A stretch of DNA of 16,038 nucleotides from NCBI GenBank assembly GCA_038230275.1, contig JBBRNO010000150.1, forward strand, positions 1 through 16,038, in the 5' to 3' direction. A program made the translations under genes and the position numbers. The notes under the pieces were generated by a model, which made no database searches, was not told the origin of the DNA, and saw only the letters and a list, made by a program, of their open reading frames with translations. Of the stretch, positions 7,611 to 14,425 are shown in pieces (positions within the stretch are counted from its first letter, which is position 1; each line of letters starts with the position of its first letter). Source of the stretch: JANXXV01 sp038230275 (GTDB lineage Bacteria; Acidobacteriota; Terriglobia; Bryobacterales; Bryobacteraceae).

Positions 7611-9044
7611 ATGCTATCGATTCCTGGACGTCCCGGCAGAACCTGTGATGGATACTCGCGGCGCGAATTATTGCGCGTCGGCGGCGCGGGGCTGATTGGC
7701 CTCAGCCTTCCTGAATTTCTGCGCATGCAGGCTACTGCGGCGCCGGCCTCGCTCGGGATTGAGCCGAAGGCGAAGTCGGTCATCCTCATCTTCCTGCAAG
7801 GCGGGCCGAGCCACATCGATATCTGGGATCCTAAGCCGGACGCACCGTCGAATATTCGCGGCGAGTTCAAGCCCATCAAAACCAAAGTGGACGGCATTCA
7901 GGTCAGTGAGACCATGCCGATGATGGCCGAACAACTGGACAAGGTCACCATGATCCGGTCGATGAGCTACACGCCGGCCGGGCTGTTTAACCACACCGCC
8001 GCCATCTACCAGATGATGACTGGTTGGGCGCCAGACAAAGTGTCCCCTTCGGGTCAGCTTGAGCCGCCATCGCCGCGCGACTTCCCGCACATGGGCTGTC
8101 ATCTATCGAAGATGCGCCCGCCGGAAGGACCGATGCTCCCGTTCGTCGAAATGCCGCGCCCGTTGCAAGAGAGCAATGTGATCGGCAAGGGCGGGGCAGC
8201 CGGGTATCTGGGCAAGGCGTTCGATCCCTACCGGCTCTATCAGGATCCGAACAAAGACATCCGCTTGGAAGATTTGACCATGCGTCCGGAAGTGACGGCG
8301 GAACGTTTAAAGGATCGAGTCACGCTCTTGAAGGGCATCAACGGTTCCATGAAGGAACTGGACAAAGCCGTCAGCGGTTATGCGTTGAATGAATATTACG
8401 AGAAGGCCTATGATCTGGTGCTTTCCGGCAAGGCGCGCGACGCTTTCGATTTGACGAAGGAAACGGACAAGGTCCGCGACCGCTATGGCCGGACTACCTT
8501 TGGGCAGGGCGCGCTGCTGGCACGCCGTCTGGTGGAAGCCGGTACGCGGTTCGTGCAATTGAACTGGCCGGCCGTGGCCAACGGAAATCCGGAAGTCGAT
8601 TCCTGGGATACGCACGCTGCTAACTTCGGGCCGTTGAAGAATTTGCATTGCCCGGTGCTGGACCGTTCGCTATCGGCCCTGATTGAAGATCTGGATCAGC
8701 GCGGATTGTTCAAGGACACGCTGCTGGTTGCGATCGGCGAGTTCGGACGCAGTCCGCGGATTGGCGTCAGCACGTCGGGTAACACCAATGCACCCGATGG
8801 CCGCGACCACTGGCCGTATTGCTATACAGGCATCATCGGCGGCGCGGGCGTGAAACGCGGATTCCAATATGGCAAGTCGGATGCGCAGGCGTCAGCGCCG
8901 TCTGAAAATCCGGTGCATCCGGCGGATCTGGTGGCCACCATCTATCACACCTTGGGCATTGACCCAAGCATGCAGATTCTGAACGACCTGAAACAGCCGC
9001 GCGCGCTGGTGGAAGGCAAGCCGGTCCATGGGCTTTTTGTCTAA
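7611..9044 (+). CDS. DUF1501 protein with Tat signal (alkaline-phosphatase/sulfatase-like fold)
   Basis: A 477-residue member of DUF1501, a family abundant in Planctomycetes and Acidobacteria. Its fold is thought to relate to the alkaline phosphatase/sulfatase superfamily; the reaction is not established. The N-terminus has a twin-arginine signal, SRRELLRVGGAGLIGLSLP at 16-34, so export of the folded protein is likely. Family motifs are ILIFLQGGPSHIDIWDPKP from about 58, GEFGRSPRIG near 375 and GRDHWPYCYTGIIGGAG near 396; their His/Asp residues are probable metal ligands. The frame is complete, with a strong Shine-Dalgarno. DUF1501 genes often sit beside DUF1549/DUF1553 cytochrome-like genes; none is visible here, where the neighbours are a pseudouridine synthase and a cyclophilin. 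Confidence 0.88.
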   Translation: MLSIPGRPGRTCDGYSRRELLRVGGAGLIGLSLPEFLRMQATAAPASLGIEPKAKSVILIFLQGGPSHIDIWDPKPDAPSNIRGEFKPIKTKVDGIQVSETMPMMAEQLDKVTMIRSMSYTPAGLFNHTAAIYQMMTGWAPDKVSPSGQLEPPSPRDFPHMGCHLSKMRPPEGPMLPFVEMPRPLQESNVIGKGGAAGYLGKAFDPYRLYQDPNKDIRLEDLTMRPEVTAERLKDRVTLLKGINGSMKELDKAVSGYALNEYYEKAYDLVLSGKARDAFDLTKETDKVRDRYGRTTFGQGALLARRLVEAGTRFVQLNWPAVANGNPEVDSWDTHAANFGPLKNLHCPVLDRSLSALIEDLDQRGLFKDTLLVAIGEFGRSPRIGVSTSGNTNAPDGRDHWPYCYTGIIGGAGVKRGFQYGKSDAQASAPSENPVHPADLVATIYHTLGIDPSMQILNDLKQPRALVEGKPVHGLFV

Positions 9045-9049
9045 GCTGA

Positions 9050-9055
9050 TAAACT
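9050..9055 (+). promoter_or_regulatory. Putative -10 box TAAACT for the cyclophilin gene
   Basis: TAAACT lies in the 18-base gap after the DUF1501 stop and ends seven bases before ATG 9063. There is no Shine-Dalgarno in the same space, so a leaderless transcript is plausible. The hexamer is identical to the one before map. Confidence 0.35.
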
Positions 9056-9062
9056 GACTCTG

Positions 9063-9545
9063 ATGGCTAAATCTTACGCAGCACTTCCTGAATTAACAAT
9101 TGATCCGGCGAAGAATTTCACCGCGACGTTTGAAACGTCCCGCGGAACGATTGTCTGCGATCTCTTCGCGGCGGACGCTCCGAACACGGTGAACAATTTC
9201 GTGTTCCTCGCCCGCGACAAGTTCTACGACGGCACCAAGTTTCATCGCGTCATTGCGGACTTCATGATCCAGGGTGGCGATCCCAGAGGCGACGGCACGG
9301 GCGGCCCCGGTTACAAGTTTGCCGATGAGTTGAAGGGCATTCCGCGCAAGCACAAAGTGGGTTCCCTGTCGATGGCGAATGCCGGCCCCAATACCAACGG
9401 CAGCCAGTTCTTCATTACCCACATTGCCACCAACTGGCTGGACGGAAAACATACCGTCTTTGGCCAGGTGACCAGCGGACAAGATGTGGTGAACAACGTG
9501 AAGCAGGGCGACACGTTGACCAGCGTTACGATTACAGAGGTCTAG
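9063..9545 (+). CDS. Cyclophilin-type peptidyl-prolyl cis-trans isomerase
   Basis: Catalyses cis-trans isomerisation of X-Pro bonds during protein folding. At 160 residues it is a single cyclophilin domain with a ~20-residue lead-in; no signal peptide is seen, so a cytosolic location is likely. Active-site residues are all present: Arg62 (KFHRV), Phe67 and Gln70 (FMIQGGDP), Met104 (SMANAG), Phe117 (SQFFIT) and His130 (LDGKH). Trp125, in NWLDGKHTVFG, matches the cyclosporin-contacting Trp121 of human CypA; many bacterial cyclophilins carry Phe there. The gene follows DUF1501 by 18 bases. It ends only two bases from the stop of the convergent SDR gene, leaving no room for a terminator between them. 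Confidence 0.95.
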   Translation: MAKSYAALPELTIDPAKNFTATFETSRGTIVCDLFAADAPNTVNNFVFLARDKFYDGTKFHRVIADFMIQGGDPRGDGTGGPGYKFADELKGIPRKHKVGSLSMANAGPNTNGSQFFITHIATNWLDGKHTVFGQVTSGQDVVNNVKQGDTLTSVTITEV

Positions 9546-9547
9546 CG

Positions 9548-10252
9548 TTACAGCGTCAATCCACCGTCCACCGTTAGTACTTGGCCGGTGATGTAATTAT
9601 CGGGCTGCAGAAAGAAGCGCACCGCGCGCGCCACGTCTGCAGCCCTTCCAAACCGCGGAATGATCCCTTCGTTGATGTAGCGATCGTATTTCCCAGAGGC
9701 GATACTGGCTTCCGCCATCCCTGCGGCATTCACCCCAGGGCAGATTACGTTGACACGAATGTTCGTAGTTCCGCGGCACTCTTTCGCCAGGATTCTTGCG
9801 GCGTGTAGCAGCGCGGCTTTTGGCGCCGCGTAAGCTGTGGAGCCCGGAAACAATGCCACTGCCTGCATAGTGGAGATCAACACGATAGCCCCGTGCGTGC
9901 CACTGGCCTTCATTCGAGCCGCAGCCTCCCGCGCCAGCAGGATGGGCCCCAGATAGTTCACGGCATGGGAGTGCAGCATGGCCGATTCCGTTTGCGCCGG
10001 GTCTGCGATGCGCGCCGGATCTCCCGTGAATACCACTAGTCCGTAGATTTCGGGTGCAGTGTCCAGCAGGCGCTGGCGGTCTTCAGCTATGGTGATATCG
10101 GCCTGCACCAGTTTGGCGATTCCGGAAAGCTTCTCTGCGCGCCTGGCATTGGATCGGTAACTCAACACCAACGGAAAGCCTTCCGCGGCCAGCAGGTCAG
10201 CGGCAGCGGCACCCAACCCTCCCGCACCCCCGGCTAGCACGATTGCAGACAT
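9548..10252 (-). CDS. SDR-family NAD(P)-dependent oxidoreductase
   Basis: Short-chain dehydrogenase/reductase, 234 residues from the chosen start, the classical length. The dinucleotide-binding glycine motif is GGAGGLG at 8-14, a variant of TGxxxGxG. The active-site tetrad is present as Asn99 (AVNYLG), Ser127 (ISTMQA), Tyr141 and Lys145 (YAAPK). The usual NNAG strand end is replaced by VVFTGDP, a deviation. The C-terminal GQVLTVDGGLTL is typical of FabG-like members. The substrate is unknown. I start at ATG 10252, because AGGAGG at 10260-10265 gives an ideal seven-base spacing; the open frame extends 15 codons further to 10297, inside the ligase gene. The start overlaps the O-antigen-ligase-like gene by 19 bases, so the two are very likely co-translated. 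Confidence 0.9.
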   Translation of the reverse strand: MSAIVLAGGAGGLGAAAADLLAAEGFPLVLSYRSNARRAEKLSGIAKLVQADITIAEDRQRLLDTAPEIYGLVVFTGDPARIADPAQTESAMLHSHAVNYLGPILLAREAAARMKASGTHGAIVLISTMQAVALFPGSTAYAAPKAALLHAARILAKECRGTTNIRVNVICPGVNAAGMAEASIASGKYDRYINEGIIPRFGRAADVARAVRFFLQPDNYITGQVLTVDGGLTL

Positions 10253-11469
10253 ATCTTCTCCTCCTTCGGTTCCTGCGCCAGTGCAACGTAGCCGCACGCC
10301 GCAACCGCCAGAAAAATTCCCAACGGCTCGCTGTCTCCCAGATTCAATTCGAAAAAACCCTCCAGCAGCATGGCAATGACGGCGGCAATTCCGGCGCAGA
10401 GAAACGCTCTTTGTCCCGGCGAAGACCTTCGCAATCCACGCGCAAAATCAAGAACGATTTTCGCCAGGAACCACATCATCATCAGCATGGTGGGAATTCC
10501 GCGCTCGGCGGCGTAGTGAACATAGATGCTGTGCAGGTGGCCGTAGTAACCGTCGGGCAAGGGACGGGGAATATCGGCGGGGACCCACTTGCGGAAGTCG
10601 CGATTCACAATTTCCGGCCCCAGACCGAACCATGGATACGCTTTGATGATCGCAATTCCAGTGCGCATGGTGACGTAGCGGTGCTGATTCGAGTCGAGTG
10701 TAGAGTGTGGTTTATAAATAGACGTCACGCGCTCGCGAAGTGCGGTGGGCGCGGCCGCGTAACCCGCGGCGGCCAAAACCGGCAACAGCAAGATCATCCG
10801 GGGCCGCCACATCCATACCAGAAACACGATGCCGGCCGCGGTGGCTCCCCAAACGCTTCTAGTATCCCCGAGCGCGATCGAAATCAGAATGAGAACTACA
10901 CTCAGAGCGAGCGCAATCGCAAGCTTCCGTGGCGGCGGCCAGAAAAAGAGAACGGACAAGACAACCAGCAACGCCAGCATTTGTACCCCGGAGAAGGACA
11001 TCCAATGCCCCAGGAATCCGGTGATGCGATTTGCTACGTAGAATTCATAGAAGTCGCGCCCTGCCGCCGCCGCTTCTGACTGTTTATGGATGTACTGGCG
11101 AAAGCTCCAAAGCGCTTGCACCGTGGCCGCGCCCGCCCAACACACGGCTAGCCAGCGCAACTGCTCCAACTTGCGAAAGGTGTTGTACAGCACGATCAGC
11201 ATTAGGAATACGAAGAACTTTTTCAGCTGCTTCAATCCAAGCGACGGTGCGTCGTCCAGCAGCATCGAAACCACCGTTCCCGCCATGAACAGCAACAGCG
11301 GCAGCATCACCGGGGGAAAGCGAAGCTTCGGGCGAGAAAGCAGCAGTGCCAGCGTGGCCGCAATCAGCAGCGTGTGGCAGGCAAAAATCGATACCAGATC
11401 GGTGACGGCTGAGGCACCAGCCAAATAGAATGCGATGCGCTGCAGCCTTTCCCGCGGAAGGATTGTCAA
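10234..11469 (-). CDS. O-antigen-ligase/polymerase-like membrane protein (Wzy/WaaL type)
   Basis: A 411-residue polytopic inner-membrane protein with about ten hydrophobic segments. It resembles the O-antigen ligase/polymerase superfamily, whose members join undecaprenyl-linked sugar chains to lipid A-core or polymerise them. Landmarks are Arg204 in GDTRSVWGA after a long hydrophobic segment, a large periplasmic loop at about 245-310, GLGPEIVN and the histidine-rich HLHSIYVHYAAERG at 311-324, which corresponds to the conserved His of WaaL-like proteins. The start is TTG at 11469, the first possible start in the frame region; TATACT on this strand ends eight bases upstream, supporting this choice. 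No glycosyltransferase genes are visible nearby, so the glycan is unknown. A 278-codon plus-strand open frame across it is antisense. Confidence 0.8.
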   Translation of the reverse strand: MTILPRERLQRIAFYLAGASAVTDLVSIFACHTLLIAATLALLLSRPKLRFPPVMLPLLLFMAGTVVSMLLDDAPSLGLKQLKKFFVFLMLIVLYNTFRKLEQLRWLAVCWAGAATVQALWSFRQYIHKQSEAAAAGRDFYEFYVANRITGFLGHWMSFSGVQMLALLVVLSVLFFWPPPRKLAIALALSVVLILISIALGDTRSVWGATAAGIVFLVWMWRPRMILLLPVLAAAGYAAAPTALRERVTSIYKPHSTLDSNQHRYVTMRTGIAIIKAYPWFGLGPEIVNRDFRKWVPADIPRPLPDGYYGHLHSIYVHYAAERGIPTMLMMMWFLAKIVLDFARGLRRSSPGQRAFLCAGIAAVIAMLLEGFFELNLGDSEPLGIFLAVAACGYVALAQEPKEEKICLQSC

Positions 11470-11477
11470 ACCGTCTC

Positions 11478-11485
11478 AGTATACT
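11478..11485. promoter_or_regulatory. Palindromic AGTATACT: possible shared -10 box of divergent genes
   Basis: AGTATACT is its own reverse complement, so each strand reads TATACT (five of six to TATAAT). On the plus strand TATACT (11480-11485) ends nine bases before the sixA ATG at 11495. On the minus strand TATACT (11483-11478) ends eight bases before the TTG of the O-antigen-ligase-like gene at 11469. The whole divergent gap is only 25 bases, so both transcripts would be leaderless or nearly so. Confidence 0.45.
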
Positions 11486-11494
11486 GGAATCGCC

Positions 11495-11974
11495 ATGCAA
11501 CTCTACATTCTGCGTCACGGCATCGCCGAAAACGCCAAGCCCGGGGGAAACGATGCGGACCGCGCTCTTACTGCCGAGGGCAAGAAGAAACTGCGCGAAA
11601 CTTTACGCGTAGTGCAGCGGTCCGGCGTAGCACCGGAGTTGGTGCTGAGCAGCCCATACATTCGCGCGCTGGAAACGGCGGCGATAGCGATCGAGGTTCT
11701 TGGATACAAGGAAGCCCCGCTGCAGACGGACGTGCTGATTCCGTCATCGGATCCGAAGCCGGTTTGGGAGGAGATCCGCGCGCACAAAAACGCAGAGTCA
11801 CTGATGCTGGTTGGCCATGAGCCCCTGTTGAGCACGCTGGCCGCCTACTTGCTTGGCGCACCGTCGCTTTATGTGGACATGAAGAAGGGCGCAATGATCC
11901 GAATCGATGTCGAGGGCTTCGGTCCGCAGCCGCGCGGCGTGCTGAAGTGGATGCTGGTTCCGAAGCTGGTTTAG
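11495..11974 (+). CDS. sixA: Phosphohistidine phosphatase, SixA type (histidine phosphatase superfamily)
   Basis: A 159-residue cytosolic member of the histidine phosphatase (phosphoglycerate-mutase-like) superfamily; E. coli SixA removes phosphate from histidine in phosphorelay or PTS proteins. The nucleophile motif LYILRHG places His8 and Arg7 at the extreme N-terminus, as in SixA. Arg57 (SSPYIRALETA) and the second catalytic His108 (LVGHEP) are present. The start is ATG 11495, chosen because SixA proteins begin a few residues before RHG; the frame stays open to 11435, inside the divergent gene, and that extension is unlikely. There is no Shine-Dalgarno; TATACT ends nine bases upstream. No phosphorelay partner is nearby, so the target is unknown. 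Confidence 0.88.
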   Translation: MQLYILRHGIAENAKPGGNDADRALTAEGKKKLRETLRVVQRSGVAPELVLSSPYIRALETAAIAIEVLGYKEAPLQTDVLIPSSDPKPVWEEIRAHKNAESLMLVGHEPLLSTLAAYLLGAPSLYVDMKKGAMIRIDVEGFGPQPRGVLKWMLVPKLV

Positions 11975-12061
11975 CGCCGTGCTTCCAATGTCCGAATACG
12001 GTTAGGAAATGTGAAGTCCTCCTTCGCAGCCACAGTCCTGAGCCACGAATAGCTTCCGGTA

Positions 12062-12067
12062 TACAAT
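12062..12067 (+). promoter_or_regulatory. Putative -10 box TACAAT for the acyl-CoA synthetase gene
   Basis: TACAAT, within TATACAAT at 12060-12067, ends seven bases before ATG 12075. The region 11975-12074 otherwise shows no gene and no obvious terminator hairpin. A TGA core at the -35 spacing is weak. Confidence 0.4.
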
Positions 12068-12074
12068 TCTCTGC

Positions 12075-13700
12075 ATGCTCAGTTACGCGCGTGGAGTGGA
12101 CCGGCCCCTGCTTGAGACCACCATCGGTCAGGCGCTGGAATCCATCGCCAGTCAACATCCGGATGAACTTGCCGTTGTAGTCCGTCATCAGAATGTCCGG
12201 CTGACGTGGTCGCAACTGCTTCGCCGGACTGGGGAAGTGGCTCGAGGGCTGGCCGGCCTTGGACTGCAACCACAAGACCGTATCGGAGTCTGGTCTACCA
12301 ATTGCCTCGAATGGATCCTGCTCCAACATGCCGCCGCCCGGGCAGGCGTGGTTCTCATCAATGTGAACCCTGCTTACCGTTCGCATGAGCTTGCCTACGT
12401 GCTGCGGAAATCGCGCATGAAGGCACTCTTTCTTTGGGAAAAAGACTCGCGCGCCAACTACGGCCAGATTCTGCAGGAAGCCGCCGCCGGTGCACCCGGA
12501 TCGCTGCAACACCGCATCTTCCTGGGTGATCCGTCCTGGGACGCAATGATTGCCGGTGGTGTGGACTTCGACGCGAATACCGCGCTGCCCAACGACGTTA
12601 CCAATATTCAGTACACGTCTGGAACCACCGGCGCCCCGAAGGGCGTCCTGCTCACGCACCGGAATCTGATCAACAACGCGGAATTGTGCGGCCGGCAACT
12701 CGGTCTTACGCCGCAAGACCGCATCTGTTCCCCGGTGCCCTTGTATCATTGCTTCGGCTGCGTGATGGCGAGTCTGGCTTCGCTTGCAACCGGCGCGGCG
12801 CTTGTATTTCCGTCTCCCCAATGCGAAGCGATGGCCACGCTGCAGGCCATCGACTGCGAACGGCCCACTGCGATTTACGGCGTCCCCACCATGTTCATCG
12901 CCGAACTGGATCATCCCGAGTTCCACCGCTTCGATATGACGTCCCTGCGCACCGGGATCATGGCGGGCGCTCCGTGCCCGGTGGAGGTGATGAAACGCGT
13001 GATGACTCAAATGCATTGTCCGCAGATCCTCATCGGCTACGGGCAGACCGAATGTTCGCCGCTCATCACCATGTCCCATCTGGACGATCCGATTGAGCTC
13101 AGAGTGTCCACCGTTGGCCCGGTCTTGCCAAACACGGAAGCGAAGATTGTTTCGCAGACCACAGGCGAAACCGTCGCCGTGGCTCAGCAGGGCGAACTGT
13201 GTACCCGTGGGTATCATGTGATGCCGGGCTATGACGGCGAGGAGGAGGCAACCCGGAAGGCCATCGATTCCGATAGCTGGCTGCACACCGGCGATCTGGG
13301 GACGATGTCCGAAAATGGATGTTTCCGCATCACCGGCCGCGCCAAGGATCTGATCATTCGAGGCGGCGAAAACATCTACCCCAGGGAAGTGGAAGAGTTC
13401 CTCTACACGTATCCGAAGATCGCCGATGTGCAAGTAGTGGGCATACCAGACGAAAGACTAGGCGAAATTGTTGCTGCCTGGATACGGTTGAAGGCGGGGG
13501 AAGAATGTGGTGAAGACGAAGTACGCGACTACTGCCGCGGCAAAATCGCATACTTCAAGATCCCGCACACCATTCGCTTCGTCGAAACTTTTCCAATGAC
13601 AGTCACCGGCAAAATTCAGAAATTCAAAATCCGCGAAGCCGAGCTGGTGGCGCGGACCTCTAACCGAAGCGCGGCGGAAGCGCCGGGAAGCAGCAAGTAA
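12075..13700 (+). CDS. Acyl-CoA synthetase (AMP-binding, ANL superfamily)
   Basis: Activates a carboxylic acid with ATP to an acyl-adenylate and then to acyl-CoA; 541 residues, full length. Conserved cores are the P-loop YTSGTTGAPKG at 180-190, GYGQTECSP near 322-330, HTGDLG near 404, the hinge/A8 region ITGRAKDLIIRGGENIYP near 418-435 and the C-terminal MTVTGKIQK near 510 with the catalytic Lys. The overall pattern is that of medium/long-chain fatty acyl-CoA ligases of the FadD/AtoE-like kind; the acid is not predictable. The last dozen residues (RSAAEAPGSSK) are encoded opposite the tail of the PEP-CTERM pseudogene and may be an extension gained after loss of an earlier stop. A 621-codon open frame on the opposite strand is an antisense artefact of codon bias. 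Confidence 0.93.
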   Translation: MLSYARGVDRPLLETTIGQALESIASQHPDELAVVVRHQNVRLTWSQLLRRTGEVARGLAGLGLQPQDRIGVWSTNCLEWILLQHAAARAGVVLINVNPAYRSHELAYVLRKSRMKALFLWEKDSRANYGQILQEAAAGAPGSLQHRIFLGDPSWDAMIAGGVDFDANTALPNDVTNIQYTSGTTGAPKGVLLTHRNLINNAELCGRQLGLTPQDRICSPVPLYHCFGCVMASLASLATGAALVFPSPQCEAMATLQAIDCERPTAIYGVPTMFIAELDHPEFHRFDMTSLRTGIMAGAPCPVEVMKRVMTQMHCPQILIGYGQTECSPLITMSHLDDPIELRVSTVGPVLPNTEAKIVSQTTGETVAVAQQGELCTRGYHVMPGYDGEEEATRKAIDSDSWLHTGDLGTMSENGCFRITGRAKDLIIRGGENIYPREVEEFLYTYPKIADVQVVGIPDERLGEIVAAWIRLKAGEECGEDEVRDYCRGKIAYFKIPHTIRFVETFPMTVTGKIQKFKIREAELVARTSNRSAAEAPGSSK

Positions 13701-14367
13701 TCCAACCAGCCCGCTGCCAATCAGCGTCATGGATGCGGGTTCCGGCAGCGAAACATCTGGGCCGGTCACTCGCAGTGAGAAACGGCCCAATGAGTTGGCT
13801 TTCCCGTTGGGGGCGTTGTAACAGGTGTTCGCCACATCCGGGGTAACGCCCGGAACCGGCGTGTTCAGCGAGAACCCCCACCACGACGACTGTGGTTGAC
13901 CCATCGACAAAGGTATCCGTATTCGCCCCGGCTGTCGTGATTCCACTGACCTGACGTGTGGTGCCTCCATTTGGTCCAAAGGTGATGGTATTGGCGGGTC
14001 CGAAGACCGAAACACCCGGCCTAGTGTCGTTCGCGTTGAAGAACAGATTCAAGCCGAAGTTGCTGCCGGATCCCGGCTCCGCAAAAATATTAAACGTGTA
14101 ACTTCCCGGTAGAAGGTCAATATTGATGCGCGTTCCCGCTCCTTCCCCGTTATTGACAAATCTGGCGCCATCCTTAACAGATACAAGTTGTAAATGCCGC
14201 CATCAAAAGCCCGCGTGTTCCAGTAGTCGGAACCCGCATTGCCGGGCACGTCCGTGTTCATAAGCACCGCACCGGTCAGCTTAGTCCGCTGAAGTGGCAC
14301 GCGTCGCAAGAAGCACACCGGCCAACGACACCACGAAAGTGGTGATGAGTAAAGATTGCCGTGTCAT
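13660..14367 (-). pseudogene. PEP-CTERM sorting-domain protein, broken by three frameshifts
   Basis: The reading jumps frame three times but can be reassembled. ATG 14367 opens a signal peptide (MTRQSLLITTFVVSLAG, ending ATSAD) that hits TAA at about 14283. The next frame continues TKLTGAVLMNTD and WNTRAFDGGIYNLY to about 14178. A one-base shift then gives SVKDGARFVNNGEGAG, LLPGSYTFNIFAEPGSGSN and DTFVDGSTTVVVV to about 13876. A second one-base shift at a run of five G's (about 13872-13876) gives GFSLNTPVPGVTPDVANT and the C-terminal sorting signal: PEPASMTLIGSGLVGLLAA, then SRRFRR. The PEP motif is at 13745-13737. After the basic tail no stop follows in frame, and the frame runs on antisense to the acyl-CoA synthetase. 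Such proteins are normally exported and processed by exosortase. Sequencing error at the homopolymer could explain one lesion but hardly all. Confidence 0.75.
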
Positions 14368-14425
14368 GAAAAACCGCCGAAGTTCTAGCACTATCGTTCC
14401 TGAGTTTCCACCACACCTAACGGCG

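Noticed and set aside
10253..10297. 15-codon upstream extension of the SDR gene
   Set aside because: The ideal AGGAGG spacing and the position of the glycine motif support ATG 10252.
10243..11079. 278-codon open frame on the plus strand
   Set aside because: Antisense to the O-antigen-ligase-like gene. Its product is hydrophilic, low-complexity and rich in Gln/Arg/His, with no motif.
11975..12060. Possible terminator or small RNA between sixA and the acyl-CoA synthetase
   Set aside because: I see no stable GC hairpin with a T-run and no other structured signal by eye.
11568..13433. 621-codon open frame on the minus strand
   Set aside because: It is antisense to sixA and to the acyl-CoA synthetase, which have full catalytic motifs. 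Its translation is rich in His/Arg/Gly without a recognisable domain, as expected for a codon-bias shadow in GC-rich DNA.
13458..14015. Single minus-strand CDS of 185 codons containing the PEP motif
   Set aside because: Its N-terminus is out of frame with the real mature domain, and its last ~70 residues are antisense to the acyl-CoA synthetase. It is better read as part of a frameshifted pseudogene.
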